A stretch of 59,794 nucleotides of DNA from an uncultured Caldilineales bacterium (GTDB lineage Bacteria > Chloroflexota > Anaerolineae > JAAEKA01). Positions 1 through 8,325 of this stretch are shown here, piece by piece. Made by a program: the position numbers and the translations under genes. The notes beneath the pieces were generated by a model. The model was not told where the DNA came from. It was given only the letters and a program-made list of their open reading frames with translations, and did not search any database. The stretch's first letter is position 1. Every line of letters begins with the position of its first letter. The stretch spans positions 1-59,794 of the forward strand of contig CALESQ010000007.1 of the NCBI GenBank assembly GCA_937907455.1. Reading direction: 5' to 3'.

Positions 1-32
1 GCAGTAACCTCAGCTTGTAAGTAACACAACGA

Positions 33-69
33 AACGGCCTTCTGCAGAAATGCAGCGGGCCGTTTTTTT
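33..69 (+). terminator. Rho-independent terminator
   Basis: ACGGCC (34-39) pairs with GGCCGT (58-63). A nested CTGCA/TGCAG stem closes a GAAA tetraloop, and a run of seven T follows. It would end transcription of a gene lying left of the window. No coding region can be supported in the first 200 bases. Confidence 0.85.
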
Positions 70-201
70 GTAGTTTGAACTGTGAGGGCCGATCTTTGGC
101 TGCCATACAGCGCGCCCCTGCGCTGCTTTTGCCTGCTGCCAGCAGGCAGCTTAGAATATCAGCAGCGCATTGAAGCGCGGCCATTCCAAGGAGCATTTAG
201 T

Positions 202-1548
202 ATGACAGACACTATCTTCCCCCGCAATTTTGTTTGGGGCGCAGCTACGGCCAGCCATCAGGTCGAAGGCGCCTGGCAGGCTGATGGCAAAGGCGAATCG
301 ATCTGGAACCGTTTCGACCATACCCCCGGCAAGATCAAAAACGGCGACACTGGTGATGTAGCCTGCGATCACTATCATCTGTGGCGCGCTGACATCGGTT
401 TGATGCAGACGCTGGGGCTGAATGCCTATCGCTTTTCGATAGCCTGGCCGCGCGTGCTGCCTCAGGGCCGCGGCGCTGTGAACCAGGCTGGGCTGGATTT
501 CTACGATCAATTAGTAGATGGCTTGCTGGCCGCAGGCATTACGCCGTTTATCACCCTGTATCACTGGGATTTGCCCCAGGCATTGCAGGATTTGGGCGGC
601 TGGACCAACCGCGATATCGCCTATTGGTATTGCGACTACGCCGAGTTGATGGCACGGCGGCTGGGTGACCGCGTGCAGCACTGGATCACGCACAACGAAC
701 CGTGGGTGATTGCTTTTCTGGGCGAGCTGTACGGCGAGCACGCTCCCGGCCATCGCAACCTGCGCCACGCCTTGCAGGTGGCACATCATGTGCTGTTGTC
801 ACACGGTCTGGCGCTGGAACCGCTGCGCGCCCACACGGGCGCAGCCGCGCAGCTTGGCATTACTCTCAATTTCACTCCCAGCTATCCGGCCAGCGACCGC
901 GTTGAAGATCTGGAGGCCACCGCTCGACACGATGCCTTCAACAACCGCTGGTTTATCGAACCGCTCTATCAGGGCGCTTATCCCGCCGAGCTAGCCGAGT
1001 ATTGGCGCGCCGATATGCCTGCCATTCAGGCCAATGACATGCGCCTTATCAGCCGCCCCTTTGACTTCCTGGGAGTGAACTATTACACGCGCGCTGTGTG
1101 TCGCGCCGACCGCAACGAGTTGTTCGGCATCGGTCAGGTGTTTCCCCAGGCAGAGTATACCGAAATGAAGTGGGAGGTGTATCCCGATGCATTCTACGAG
1201 CTGCTGACGCGCATCCATCGCGAACATGCGCCTGCCGCACTTTACATCACCGAAAACGGCGCGGCCTTCCCCGACCGGCTGGACGCAGAGGGTGCGGTGC
1301 GCGATCCGCGGCGCGAGTCCTACCTGCGCGAGCATTTGCTGCGCGTGCATCAGGCGCTTGCCGCGGGCGTGCCGGTGCGCGGCTATTTTGCCTGGTCATT
1401 GCTGGATAATTTTGAATGGGCGCACGGTTACGGCAAGCGCTTTGGCCTCGTTTATGTGGATTACGCCACGCAGCGCCGAGTGTTGAAGCAAAGCGCCTAC
1501 TGGTATGCACAGGTGACGCGGGGCCAGAGATTAGAAACCTCCGGCTAA
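202..1548 (+). CDS. GH1 family beta-glucosidase
   Basis: A retaining glycoside hydrolase family 1 enzyme of 448 residues, the usual family length. It would release terminal beta-linked glucose or galactose from oligosaccharides in the cytoplasm. The N-terminal GH1 signature (FVWGAATASHQVEG) is followed by the acid/base motif HNEPW near residue 165 and the nucleophile motif YITENG near residue 350, so both catalytic glutamates are present. There is no signal peptide. The ATG at 202 is chosen because AAGGAG at 188-193 sits at ideal spacing; the frame stays open upstream to a GTG at 82, but that extension is not GH1-like. The gene stands alone and converges on the next gene with a 34-bp gap. Substrate preference cannot be read from sequence. 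Confidence 0.95.
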   Translation: MTDTIFPRNFVWGAATASHQVEGAWQADGKGESIWNRFDHTPGKIKNGDTGDVACDHYHLWRADIGLMQTLGLNAYRFSIAWPRVLPQGRGAVNQAGLDFYDQLVDGLLAAGITPFITLYHWDLPQALQDLGGWTNRDIAYWYCDYAELMARRLGDRVQHWITHNEPWVIAFLGELYGEHAPGHRNLRHALQVAHHVLLSHGLALEPLRAHTGAAAQLGITLNFTPSYPASDRVEDLEATARHDAFNNRWFIEPLYQGAYPAELAEYWRADMPAIQANDMRLISRPFDFLGVNYYTRAVCRADRNELFGIGQVFPQAEYTEMKWEVYPDAFYELLTRIHREHAPAALYITENGAAFPDRLDAEGAVRDPRRESYLREHLLRVHQALAAGVPVRGYFAWSLLDNFEWAHGYGKRFGLVYVDYATQRRVLKQSAYWYAQVTRGQRLETSG

Positions 1549-1582
1549 CTGGCAGGAAGCGGCCTTGGCGGTTGGGGAGGAG

Positions 1583-3316
1583 TTAATTTTCCATGCGGGC
1601 GGGTTCGTGTACCGACACAACCCGCTCTTTGCTGACGGTTACCATCCCGGGATGGCTGCGACCAGGCGCACGACGCACAGCACGCCGTTCTGTGACAATT
1701 ACCTCGGCCCGCGTTTCTGGGCGCGCTTTGGAGAAGTGCGCGGCCAGACGCGCCGCCTGTGCAATGGTGGCTTCACTCACCGCTGCACCGCCGCTGCGAA
1801 TCACCACATGGCTGCCGGGCAAACCGCGCGCGTGTAGCCACAGATCATCCGGGCCGGCTATGTCAAAGGTCAGGTGATCGTTTTGGCGGCTGTTGCGCCC
1901 CACCAGAATGGTATAGCCTTCCACGCTGAAGAAGCGGCGCGGGCCTTGCGGGGCCGGTGAGGCTACGCCGCGGCCCGGCTTGCGGCGGCGGGTGAAGCCG
2001 GCCTCGGCCAAGGCGGCGCGCACGGCATCAATCTCGCTGCGGTCACTCGCCAGGGTTAAATCGGCTTCCAGTTGCCCCAGATAGGCGCGGTCGGCTTCTA
2101 GCGCGGCCAGCCGCGGGGCCGCCATCTGCGCGGCGCGCTGCGCCTTGTGATAGCGCTTGAAGCAGGCTGCTGCGTTTTTAGCGGGCGACAGCGCCGGGTC
2201 AAGCATCACCGGCGGCAACCCGGCTTCGGCAGGCAGGGTAAGCACGGTTTGCCGCGGGGCAATCTGGCTGGACAGCGCCAATATCCACTCACCTGCAGCG
2301 CGTAGCTGCTCGATCTCGACGCGGGGACGCAGTTGGCGTTCGATGGCCGCGCGGCGCTTGCTCAACTCGTCAGCGGCGCGGCGGATGGCCGCGCCGGTTT
2401 GGTGGCGCACCACGGCATAGCCATCGGAGGCTGCTTGTGTCGCGGGGCTGTGGGCCAGCTCCAACGCCTGGCTGATGCCCGCCACTGTTTGCAGGTCTTC
2501 GCTGCCTGCAGCAGGCATCTGCGCACCATAGGCGGTGACCTGACCTGCGGCGTTGCGCTGCACCCACGGCTGCCACTGTTCGTTGTGCAGCGGCTGAAGC
2601 CACACGGCCAGCGCGGCCAGCAGGCCATCAGCCTGAGCCGCTTCATCCCCCGCAGCCGTCTGCACCTGCGCGGCCAGCGCACGTCCGGCCTGTGGACTGA
2701 TGCCTTGCAGCCCCTCCACCAGTACACGCCAAAGCGGTGTTGTGCCCGCTGCGGCCAGCAGTTGCCGCGCCTGGGCTTGGTTCAAACTGTCAGGGGGCAG
2801 GCCCTCGGCCGCCGGTGGCGGCGTGTACCATTGCCCCGGCGCGGCGGTGCGCACGGCCTGATCGGTGGCGCGGTGACGATGAAGACAGTCGAGGATGCGC
2901 CAGGTTGCTGTGCCCGTGGTATCGGTGACAGCACGCAGCAGCAGCAGGTTGGCCCAGCGACCAATCAGCTCCAGTGTCAGACGGGTAGCTCCCTGTTCGC
3001 CATGTTGAAAATCGAAGTGAAGAATGCGTTCCCAGGCTGGCTGGGTGAGCGCCGTGAGCCGTGCCCCGCGTACGTATTTGCGCAGCAGTTGCAACAGCGG
3101 CGAGGCGTCTTCATCTCCGCGGCGCGGCTTGGCGCTCAGAAGGTGGGCGCGCGGCGCTTGCGGATCGGCTGAAAGCAGCAGATAGTGGCGTTCGCGGCCA
3201 CTGTACAGCTCCAGCGCCACGCTGTGCGCATCGGTTTGCACCACTTGCTGCACGCGGCTGGGCACCACGGTGCTGCGCAGCTCGGCAGCCAATGCAGCCG
3301 TGGTGAGAAAATCCAT
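1583..3316 (-). CDS. rqcH: NFACT family ribosome-quality-control protein (RqcH/FbpA type)
   Basis: A 577-residue protein with the NFACT layout: N-terminal domain starting MDFLTTAALAAELR, a middle helical/coiled-coil region (about 280-430), and a C-terminal NFACT-R (DUF814) domain with VGRNSRQNDHLTF and DLWLHARGLPGSHVVIR. Family members bind obstructed 50S subunits and recruit tRNA-Ala to add alanine tails to stalled nascent chains; in older annotation they are fibronectin-binding proteins. The ATG at 3316 lies just after the deacetylase stop. A GTG at 3322 overlapping that stop is the alternative start. Either way the two genes look translationally coupled. Confidence 0.9.
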   Translation of the reverse strand: MDFLTTAALAAELRSTVVPSRVQQVVQTDAHSVALELYSGRERHYLLLSADPQAPRAHLLSAKPRRGDEDASPLLQLLRKYVRGARLTALTQPAWERILHFDFQHGEQGATRLTLELIGRWANLLLLRAVTDTTGTATWRILDCLHRHRATDQAVRTAAPGQWYTPPPAAEGLPPDSLNQAQARQLLAAAGTTPLWRVLVEGLQGISPQAGRALAAQVQTAAGDEAAQADGLLAALAVWLQPLHNEQWQPWVQRNAAGQVTAYGAQMPAAGSEDLQTVAGISQALELAHSPATQAASDGYAVVRHQTGAAIRRAADELSKRRAAIERQLRPRVEIEQLRAAGEWILALSSQIAPRQTVLTLPAEAGLPPVMLDPALSPAKNAAACFKRYHKAQRAAQMAAPRLAALEADRAYLGQLEADLTLASDRSEIDAVRAALAEAGFTRRRKPGRGVASPAPQGPRRFFSVEGYTILVGRNSRQNDHLTFDIAGPDDLWLHARGLPGSHVVIRSGGAAVSEATIAQAARLAAHFSKARPETRAEVIVTERRAVRRAPGRSHPGMVTVSKERVVSVHEPARMEN

Positions 3317-3318
3317 AC

Positions 3319-4440
3319 TCACTGCAGTTCCTTGAAATCGAGTAGCGCAGCGAGCCGGTCAACGGTGGTGCTGCCCCGCACGCGCAGTCGCTTTAGTCGG
3401 AACAGCCCGTCGCTGCTATGCAGCGCGCCTTGTTGCGTGGTCACCGCTCCCCAATAGTTATCGGAGGCGAAGAACTGCGCCACACGGTCATCGAACACGC
3501 CAGAGGGATAGGCGGTAAAGCGCGGCCGCTGGCCCAGCTCGCTTTCGATAGCTTCACGGCAGCCCAATACCTGCCACACCAGACGCGCGTCGTCGTCATC
3601 TACCAGATCTTCATGCACGCGGGCATGGCATTCAATATCCATGCCACCGGCTTGCATGGCGCGCATTTGCTCCCAGGTGAGGTATTGCGGCTCGCCCCGA
3701 TAGGTGACCTCGGTCAGTACAAAGAAGGTGGCCTGAAAGCCGTATTGTTGCAACAGCGGAAACGCATTGTCGTAGTTGTCGCGATAGCCATCGTCAAAGG
3801 TGATGATCACCGGCTTGGGCGGCAACGGTGCGCCGTGGTTGAGGTGCGCGGCGAGATCGTAGAGCGAAATGCTTTGGTAGCCCTCGCGTTGCAGGAAGGC
3901 CAGATGCTCGGCAAACAGTGCGGGTGGCACGGACAGATCACGGCGATATTTGTTGGCTCCCGTTGGCGGGTCGGAAAGGTAGTGGTACATCAGAATTGGT
4001 ACGCGCACTTGTCGCGCTACGCCATCCGAAGAAATCTCAACCGCGGGGAGCGGTGTTGGTGGTGTGGTGGGCGCGGCCGTTGGCTCAGGCGTTGGTGGCG
4101 TGGTGGATGTGACTGTCGGCTCAGGCGACGGTGGCGTGGTGGGTGTGACTGTCGGCTCAGGCGACGGGGTGATGACGACCACTGCGGCAGGGAGTGTGGC
4201 CGCAGTCTGTATCTGGCCGGAAGAGGCAACTATCATCACCGGTAAGAGTGCGGCAGGGCTGGCAGCCTGTGTTTGCACCGCGGTAACGGCAGCAACACCT
4301 TGCGCGGCCACGCTTTGGCCTGTGCGCCGGGGCGCGGCTAAACTCAACCAAAGCAGGCTGCCCAACACCAGGCCTGCAAGGCTGATCAAAGCGATTCTTG
4401 CGGATCGTTTTTGCAACAGGGATAAATTTTGCAAACGCAC
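3319..4440 (-). CDS. Membrane-anchored polysaccharide deacetylase (CE4/NodB)
   Basis: A 373-residue protein with one N-terminal membrane anchor (about 15-35), then a Pro/Thr/Ser-rich stalk made of repeats of the type PSPEPTVTPTTP (about 90-135), then a NodB-type deacetylase domain opening with VPILMYHYLSDPP. The motif ITFDDGYRDNYDNAF carries the catalytic base and metal Asp. IECHARVHEDL may supply the metal-binding histidines, although it departs from the usual HSxxH. The likely role is N- or O-deacetylation of a cell-wall or extracellular polysaccharide outside the membrane. The start is a GTG with no strong Shine-Dalgarno and no nearby ATG, so the exact start is less certain than the function. 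It leads the pair with the NFACT gene. Confidence 0.85.
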   Translation of the reverse strand: MRLQNLSLLQKRSARIALISLAGLVLGSLLWLSLAAPRRTGQSVAAQGVAAVTAVQTQAASPAALLPVMIVASSGQIQTAATLPAAVVVITPSPEPTVTPTTPPSPEPTVTSTTPPTPEPTAAPTTPPTPLPAVEISSDGVARQVRVPILMYHYLSDPPTGANKYRRDLSVPPALFAEHLAFLQREGYQSISLYDLAAHLNHGAPLPPKPVIITFDDGYRDNYDNAFPLLQQYGFQATFFVLTEVTYRGEPQYLTWEQMRAMQAGGMDIECHARVHEDLVDDDDARLVWQVLGCREAIESELGQRPRFTAYPSGVFDDRVAQFFASDNYWGAVTTQQGALHSSDGLFRLKRLRVRGSTTVDRLAALLDFKELQ

Positions 4441-4554
4441 AGATAATCTTTCTGCCTGAACTATGCGGGTTGTAGCGCGTGAGGCAGGAATAATACGTTG
4501 TTTGGACGTGGTTTGTTCACCATAGTCACGGATAATACGGCACTCGCCTGGCGG

Positions 4555-4579
4555 GGGCCGGTTTCCGGACCGTGCCCCG
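4555..4579. repeat. Dispersed GC-rich element, copy 1
   Basis: GGGCCGGT(T)TCC(G)GACCGTGCCCCG matches the core of the 85-bp tandem unit at 44245-44940 at 23 of 25 positions. It lies in the 271-bp gap downstream of the GNAT gene. The rest of the gap holds a TTACT-rich low-complexity tract (about 4636-4660) and no recognisable gene. Confidence 0.6.
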
Positions 4580-4711
4580 TGGGCTATTGATGCTGGGGCC
4601 GGCCGGAGCCTGTAATCGGCTCTAGTCTGTTGCTGGTTACTTTTTACTACTTACCGTCTCCCGCCAAAGCCGTCTGTCGGCAGTATAACACGACACAGTG
4701 CAGGCAAAAAA

Positions 4712-5545
4712 TCAGACATCCCGCACCAGCAAAGGCACGCGCCGCCCTATGCGGCGAAAGCCGCTGCGCTCGTACAAGCGCAGCGACGTCAGATTGCTTT
4801 CCTGTGTGTTGATGCTCACACGTTCAGCGCCGGTGACGCGGCAATAATGCAGCGCGTGTTGCAACAGCGCCTCCCCCATGCCTCGGCGCTGCACGGCGGG
4901 ATGCACCGCCAGGCGGATCACCTGCGCGGCCGCGCCTGCGGCATCGGCACAAACATAGCCGATCAACCCGCTGAAGGGGCTTTCAGCCACAGCGAAATAG
5001 CCGCTGGTCATCATCAGTTCGATCAGCTCGCCTCGGGTCAGTTGATACGGCGCGCTGAACGCCGCCGCATCCAGCGCAACAAGCGCGGGCAGATCATGCG
5101 GCTGCACCGCACGCAGGGCCACGGATGGCGGCTCGGCTGCGCTTTGGGTGGATCGCTCTAGTGTCACAATCCATTCGTGATGCACAAAGCCGGCACGCGG
5201 CAGCACCGGCAGCAGCCACGGTGTGGTGGCGTACACCGCCACATGCTCGATTCCTTCACTGCGCAGGTGAGCCAGCGCGGGCGGCAGCACGGCATCAAGC
5301 AGCACGCCGGAATGCCAGCTATCGCGCAGGGCCAGCCCGCGCAGAATGGCCCAACGGGTAAGGTTAGGCGTCAGGCAAAGAAAGCCGCAGGCGATGCCGT
5401 TATCCGTGGCAGCCAGCAGGCAATCACCCTGTGCCAGCAAACCGGCCAGATCTTCTGCGCCGAACGCGGCGAAACTGCGCCGCGCGTGGTTGAGTAGATC
5501 GAGTACGGCATCGCGATCATTAGCAGTGGCAGAGAAAACATGCAT
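4712..5545 (-). CDS. GNAT family N-acetyltransferase
   Basis: 277 residues. The C-terminal half is a clear GNAT domain with the acetyl-CoA-binding stretch VIRLAVHPAVQRRGMGEALL and the closing NLTSLRLYERSGFRRIGRR, resembling RimI-like N-terminal acetyltransferases. The N-terminal half looks like a second, degenerate GNAT fold, giving a tandem architecture. Substrate is unknown; a small molecule or a protein N-terminus are both possible. The ATG has no evident Shine-Dalgarno. The gene diverges from acylphosphatase across a 145-bp gap with a good promoter on its own strand. Confidence 0.85.
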   Translation of the reverse strand: MHVFSATANDRDAVLDLLNHARRSFAAFGAEDLAGLLAQGDCLLAATDNGIACGFLCLTPNLTRWAILRGLALRDSWHSGVLLDAVLPPALAHLRSEGIEHVAVYATTPWLLPVLPRAGFVHHEWIVTLERSTQSAAEPPSVALRAVQPHDLPALVALDAAAFSAPYQLTRGELIELMMTSGYFAVAESPFSGLIGYVCADAAGAAAQVIRLAVHPAVQRRGMGEALLQHALHYCRVTGAERVSINTQESNLTSLRLYERSGFRRIGRRVPLLVRDV

Positions 5546-5620
5546 AAGGAAGATTTTTCGTGTTTGCTAGGTGATGGCGAGTCGCCGCGCCAACAGGCAG
5601 CGCGGCAGCGCCTCTTGGTG

Positions 5621-5648
5621 ATTATAGCGTCCTTTGACAGACTGTCAA
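5621..5648 (-). promoter_or_regulatory. Sigma70-type promoter for the GNAT gene, overlapped by a palindrome
   Basis: On the minus strand TTGACA (5643-5648) is separated by 16 bp from TATAAT (5621-5626); both are perfect consensus boxes. The -35 box is one arm of a perfect palindrome, TTGACAG-A-CTGTCAA (5634-5648), which could be an operator. Confidence 0.65.
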
Positions 5649-5655
5649 CGGCAGG

Positions 5656-5684
5656 TTGACGCCGCCGTGCAGTTGCGCTACCAT
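5656..5684 (+). promoter_or_regulatory. Putative promoter for acyP-pcm
   Basis: TTGACG (5656-5661), 17-bp spacer, TACCAT (5679-5684). The -10 lies only 6 bp upstream of the acyP ATG, so transcripts would be leaderless or nearly so. That agrees with the lack of a Shine-Dalgarno sequence. Confidence 0.4.
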
Positions 5685-5690
5685 ATAGCC

Positions 5691-5987
5691 ATGACCATTT
5701 TTACCGACACCCATCTTCGCGTGCATTTGCTGGTGAGCGGACATGTGCAGGGCGTATTTTACCGCGCGTCTGCTCAACGCCAGGCGGCCGCGCTGGGTCT
5801 GCGCGGCTGGGTGCGCAACCTGGCCGATGGCCGGGTAGAGGCCGTGGCCGAAGGCCCGGTTGCTGCGGTGCGACAGCTTGTGGCGTGGAGTCGCACCGGC
5901 CCGCCCAACGCTTATGTCACCGCGGTGGAAGTGACCGAACAGCCTCCTACCGGCGAGTTTACGGGCTTTGCTGTGCGTTATGGCTGA
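5691..5987 (+). CDS. acyP: Acylphosphatase
   Basis: 98 residues, the normal size for this small cytoplasmic enzyme, which hydrolyses the carboxyl-phosphate bond of acyl phosphates. The signature VSGHVQGVFYRASAQRQAAA carries the phosphate-binding loop and catalytic Arg, and GWVRNLADGRVEAVAEG carries the catalytic Asn. The ATG at 5691 matches the family's N-terminus; the frame extends 19 codons upstream without support. The last 8 bases overlap the pcm start (ATGGCTGA), so the two are probably co-translated. Confidence 0.93.
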   Translation: MTIFTDTHLRVHLLVSGHVQGVFYRASAQRQAAALGLRGWVRNLADGRVEAVAEGPVAAVRQLVAWSRTGPPNAYVTAVEVTEQPPTGEFTGFAVRYG

Positions 5988-6687
5988 GACCGCTATGGCC
6001 AAACGTCCCCGTTATCCTCATTCTACTCCCCATGATTTTGCCGCACAGCGTGCTGTGCTGGCACAGCAGTTGGCTGCTGCCGGTGTGCGTGATGCCCGCG
6101 TGCTGGCGGCCATGAGCCGCGTGCCGCGCGAAGTCTTCGTGCCTGTAGATGAACGCTCTGCCGCTTACTACGACGGCCCGTTGCCTATTGGTCAGGGGCA
6201 GACTATTTCTCAGCCCTATGTGGTGGCGGTGATGACCGAACTGCTGCATCTGCAGGGCCACGAACGTGTGTTGGAGATTGGCACTGGCTCCGGCTATCAA
6301 ACCGCAATTCTCAGCCATCTGGTGCAGCATGTCTACACCATCGAGCGCCTGCCGGAGCTGGCAGAGCGGGCGCGCGCCGCCCTCAACCATCTCGGCCTGT
6401 CCAATATCAGCTTTTGGCTGGGCGATGGCAGCCTGGGCTGGCCTGAACATGCGCCTTACGATGCTATTTTGCTCACCTGTGCTGCACCCGAAGCACCACC
6501 GCCCTTGCTGGAGCAACTGGCCGACCGCGGCCGCCTGGTGGCGCCCGTTGGGCCACGCGGCCAGCAAGCTTTGCAGGTGATCAGCCGACAGGGCGGCAAG
6601 CTGGTCAGCGCCCATCACGCGCCGGTGATGTTTGTGCCGCTGGTGGGGCAACACGGCTGGCAGCTACTCGATGCGCCAACGTTGTAG
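5980..6687 (+). CDS. pcm: Protein-L-isoaspartate O-methyltransferase
   Basis: 235 residues. It methylates L-isoaspartyl residues in aged proteins with SAM, starting their repair. Seen: the PIMT-specific motif IGQGQTISQPYVVAVMTELL, the SAM-binding VLEIGTGSGYQTAIL, and the late motif LVAPVGPRGQQALQV. The ATG at 5980 overlaps the acyP stop by 8 bp; ATG 5995 (MAKRPRYP) is the alternative. Its 3' end overlaps the convergent Nudix gene by 24 bp, so the two share terminal coding sequence on opposite strands. Confidence 0.93.
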   Translation: MAETAMAKRPRYPHSTPHDFAAQRAVLAQQLAAAGVRDARVLAAMSRVPREVFVPVDERSAAYYDGPLPIGQGQTISQPYVVAVMTELLHLQGHERVLEIGTGSGYQTAILSHLVQHVYTIERLPELAERARAALNHLGLSNISFWLGDGSLGWPEHAPYDAILLTCAAPEAPPPLLEQLADRGRLVAPVGPRGQQALQVISRQGGKLVSAHHAPVMFVPLVGQHGWQLLDAPTL

Positions 6688-7128
6688 CTTCAGATCGGCA
6701 TCGTATTCGAATTTCAGACTGCGTACCGCAGGGTTGTTGTCCACCACCAACGGATAAAAGATGCGATCTGCCTGAGGAATGGCGAGATGCAGCACATCAT
6801 CCAGCGCAGTCCAGGCCAGCTCGCCTTCGCGCAAGTCGGCCTGCACCTCGCCGCTGAAACTGCGTACCAGATAGACGAACATCAGCCATTGGTCTTCAGG
6901 TCGTGGCGAGCTTTCGGTGATGATCAGACGTAGTTCCGGCGGGGTGGTCACTGCAAGACCAGTTTCCTCGGTCAGCTCGCGGCAGGCGCATTCTGCCGGT
7001 GATTCACATGGTTCAAGCTTGCCACCGGGTGCAGTCCATTGCCCCAGGTTCGGTTCTTTGCGGCGCAATTGCAACAACACCTGCCCTTCGTGCAGAACAT
7101 AAATCAGGGTTGATAGGGTGCGCGTCAT
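6664..7128 (-). CDS. Nudix hydrolase
   Basis: 154 residues with a complete Nudix box, GGKLEPCESPAECACRELTEETGL (Gly...Glu...REUXEEXGU), which places the metal-binding glutamates. It is similar in style to MutT/8-oxo-dGTP or ADP-ribose hydrolases (QWTAPGGKLEP near residue 38); the substrate is undetermined. The ATG at 7128 (MTRTLSTLIYV) is chosen because AAAGGA precedes it at good spacing; an upstream in-frame start at 7155 lacks a site. It overlaps pcm at the 3' end. Confidence 0.88.
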   Translation of the reverse strand: MTRTLSTLIYVLHEGQVLLQLRRKEPNLGQWTAPGGKLEPCESPAECACRELTEETGLAVTTPPELRLIITESSPRPEDQWLMFVYLVRSFSGEVQADLREGELAWTALDDVLHLAIPQADRIFYPLVVDNNPAVRSLKFEYDADLKLQRWRIE

Positions 7129-7149
7129 GCGGTGTCCTTTCTGCTTGTC

Positions 7150-7178
7150 TTGCAAGCCGAAACGTGATACAGTATAGC
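7150..7178 (+). promoter_or_regulatory. Putative promoter for the coiled-coil gene
   Basis: TTGCAA (7150-7155), 17-bp spacer, TATAGC (7173-7178), about 105 bp upstream of the ATG at 7285, in the divergent gap with the Nudix gene. Confidence 0.4.
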
Positions 7179-7284
7179 AACGTTGTCAATCCCGCAGTGC
7201 CGCTGTGCAGTGCGGCTTTGTTTTCCAGCCACGGGTCCGGCGCTTGTATTCGGAGCGTGGCATTGTAGTGCCAGGAGGAAAGCC

Positions 7285-8196
7285 ATGAACTGGATTTTGT
7301 GGGCGGCGCTCGGCTTTATCGCCGGCCTTATCGTGATGTGGCTTGTGTTGCGCGGCTCGCTGCTCAAGCGGCTGCAAGATGAGCAAACTACGCTGCGCAA
7401 CCAGCTTGCCTTGTATGATCGTGAGCGACAAAAGGCGCGCGAGGAAGCGGACAAGCTTGCCGGGCGGCTGGAGCATCGCGACCGCGAGGTAGGCGAGTTG
7501 CGGGAGCGTGTTGCCAGGCTCGATCATCAGGTGCGCGAGCGGGAACAAGCGCGTCTGGTATCCGAGACGCAAGTCAAAAGCATGGAAAACGTGCGTAGCG
7601 ATCTGGAAAATGCCTTGAGTCGTCTGGAGCAGCAGGTAAAAACGCGTGATGCTCAGATTGGCGAGCTACAACAAGTCGCCCAGCAGGTGGATGCCGCCGG
7701 GCAAAGCCATTTGCGGGTGGTAGAAGAGCTGAATGGCGAGCTGGCCGCACGCCAACGGCACATTGATGACATTAACCGCCAATTGGTTCAGGCCCAGAAG
7801 ACTGGGGCGGAAAACGCCGACATCATCACTAGCCTGCGCAGCAATCTGCGCGCCGAAGGCAGCGATTCGATGGGCCTGCGTCAGGCGGTTAAACGCCAGC
7901 AGGCCGAAATCAACACCCTGCGCGACCGGGTTGACCAGCTTAACGGTCAGTTATCCAGCCGCAATGAACGCCTGACCCAACTGCAAAGTGCCTTGAGCGA
8001 GCGCAAGGCCGCGGTGATCGAGTTGCGTCGCAAACTGGATGAGGCTACCCACCATACCCTGCACGGGGCCAATGCCGCCCTGATCAACACCGAGATAGAC
8101 GCGGTCGCGCAAGCCGAAAGCAATGCTGAGGCCGCGGACGACAGTGCCGATACATTGTCCGCACCACTTAGCTTGCAGATCGTAGGGGAATCGTAG
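7285..8196 (+). CDS. Membrane-anchored long coiled-coil protein, function unknown
   Basis: 303 residues. A single N-terminal membrane segment (about 3-25, WILWAALGFIAGLIVMWLVL) is followed by roughly 240 residues of almost unbroken heptad-rich, Glu/Arg/Gln-rich coiled coil (EEADKLAGRLEHRDREVGEL and onward), ending in a short acidic tail. AGGAGG at 7273-7278 fixes the ATG. The shape suggests a bitopic scaffold or envelope-spanning rod, like EzrA- or RmuC-type proteins in outline, but no family signature is recognised. It is monocistronic, with a strong hairpin after it. Confidence 0.75.
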   Translation: MNWILWAALGFIAGLIVMWLVLRGSLLKRLQDEQTTLRNQLALYDRERQKAREEADKLAGRLEHRDREVGELRERVARLDHQVREREQARLVSETQVKSMENVRSDLENALSRLEQQVKTRDAQIGELQQVAQQVDAAGQSHLRVVEELNGELAARQRHIDDINRQLVQAQKTGAENADIITSLRSNLRAEGSDSMGLRQAVKRQQAEINTLRDRVDQLNGQLSSRNERLTQLQSALSERKAAVIELRRKLDEATHHTLHGANAALINTEIDAVAQAESNAEAADDSADTLSAPLSLQIVGES

Positions 8197-8284
8197 GATT
8201 CACGTCCAGCATAAAAAACGTAAGGATGGTAGAATGCAGTCAATAGAGATGATCAGTCTCTTCTTCTCCTCCTTATTTCCGACA

Positions 8285-8320
8285 GAGAGCGCTTTGGACC
8301 GGGCAATCCAAAGCGCTCTC
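8285..8320. terminator. Strong hairpin between convergent genes
   Basis: A perfect 14-bp stem GAGAGCGCTTTGGA/TCCAAAGCGCTCTC with an 8-nt loop. There is no T-run on either side, so it may be a 3'-end stabiliser or a non-canonical bidirectional terminator between the coiled-coil gene and the glycosyltransferase. Confidence 0.6.
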
Positions 8321-8325
8321 CGATT

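Noticed and set aside
1..32. 3' end of a coding region at the left edge
   Set aside because: Only a few codons before possible stops; nothing to support a gene, though the terminator implies one to the left.
2333..3172. 279-codon ORF opposite the NFACT gene
   Set aside because: Antisense shadow of a well-supported conserved gene; the peptide has no recognisable motif.
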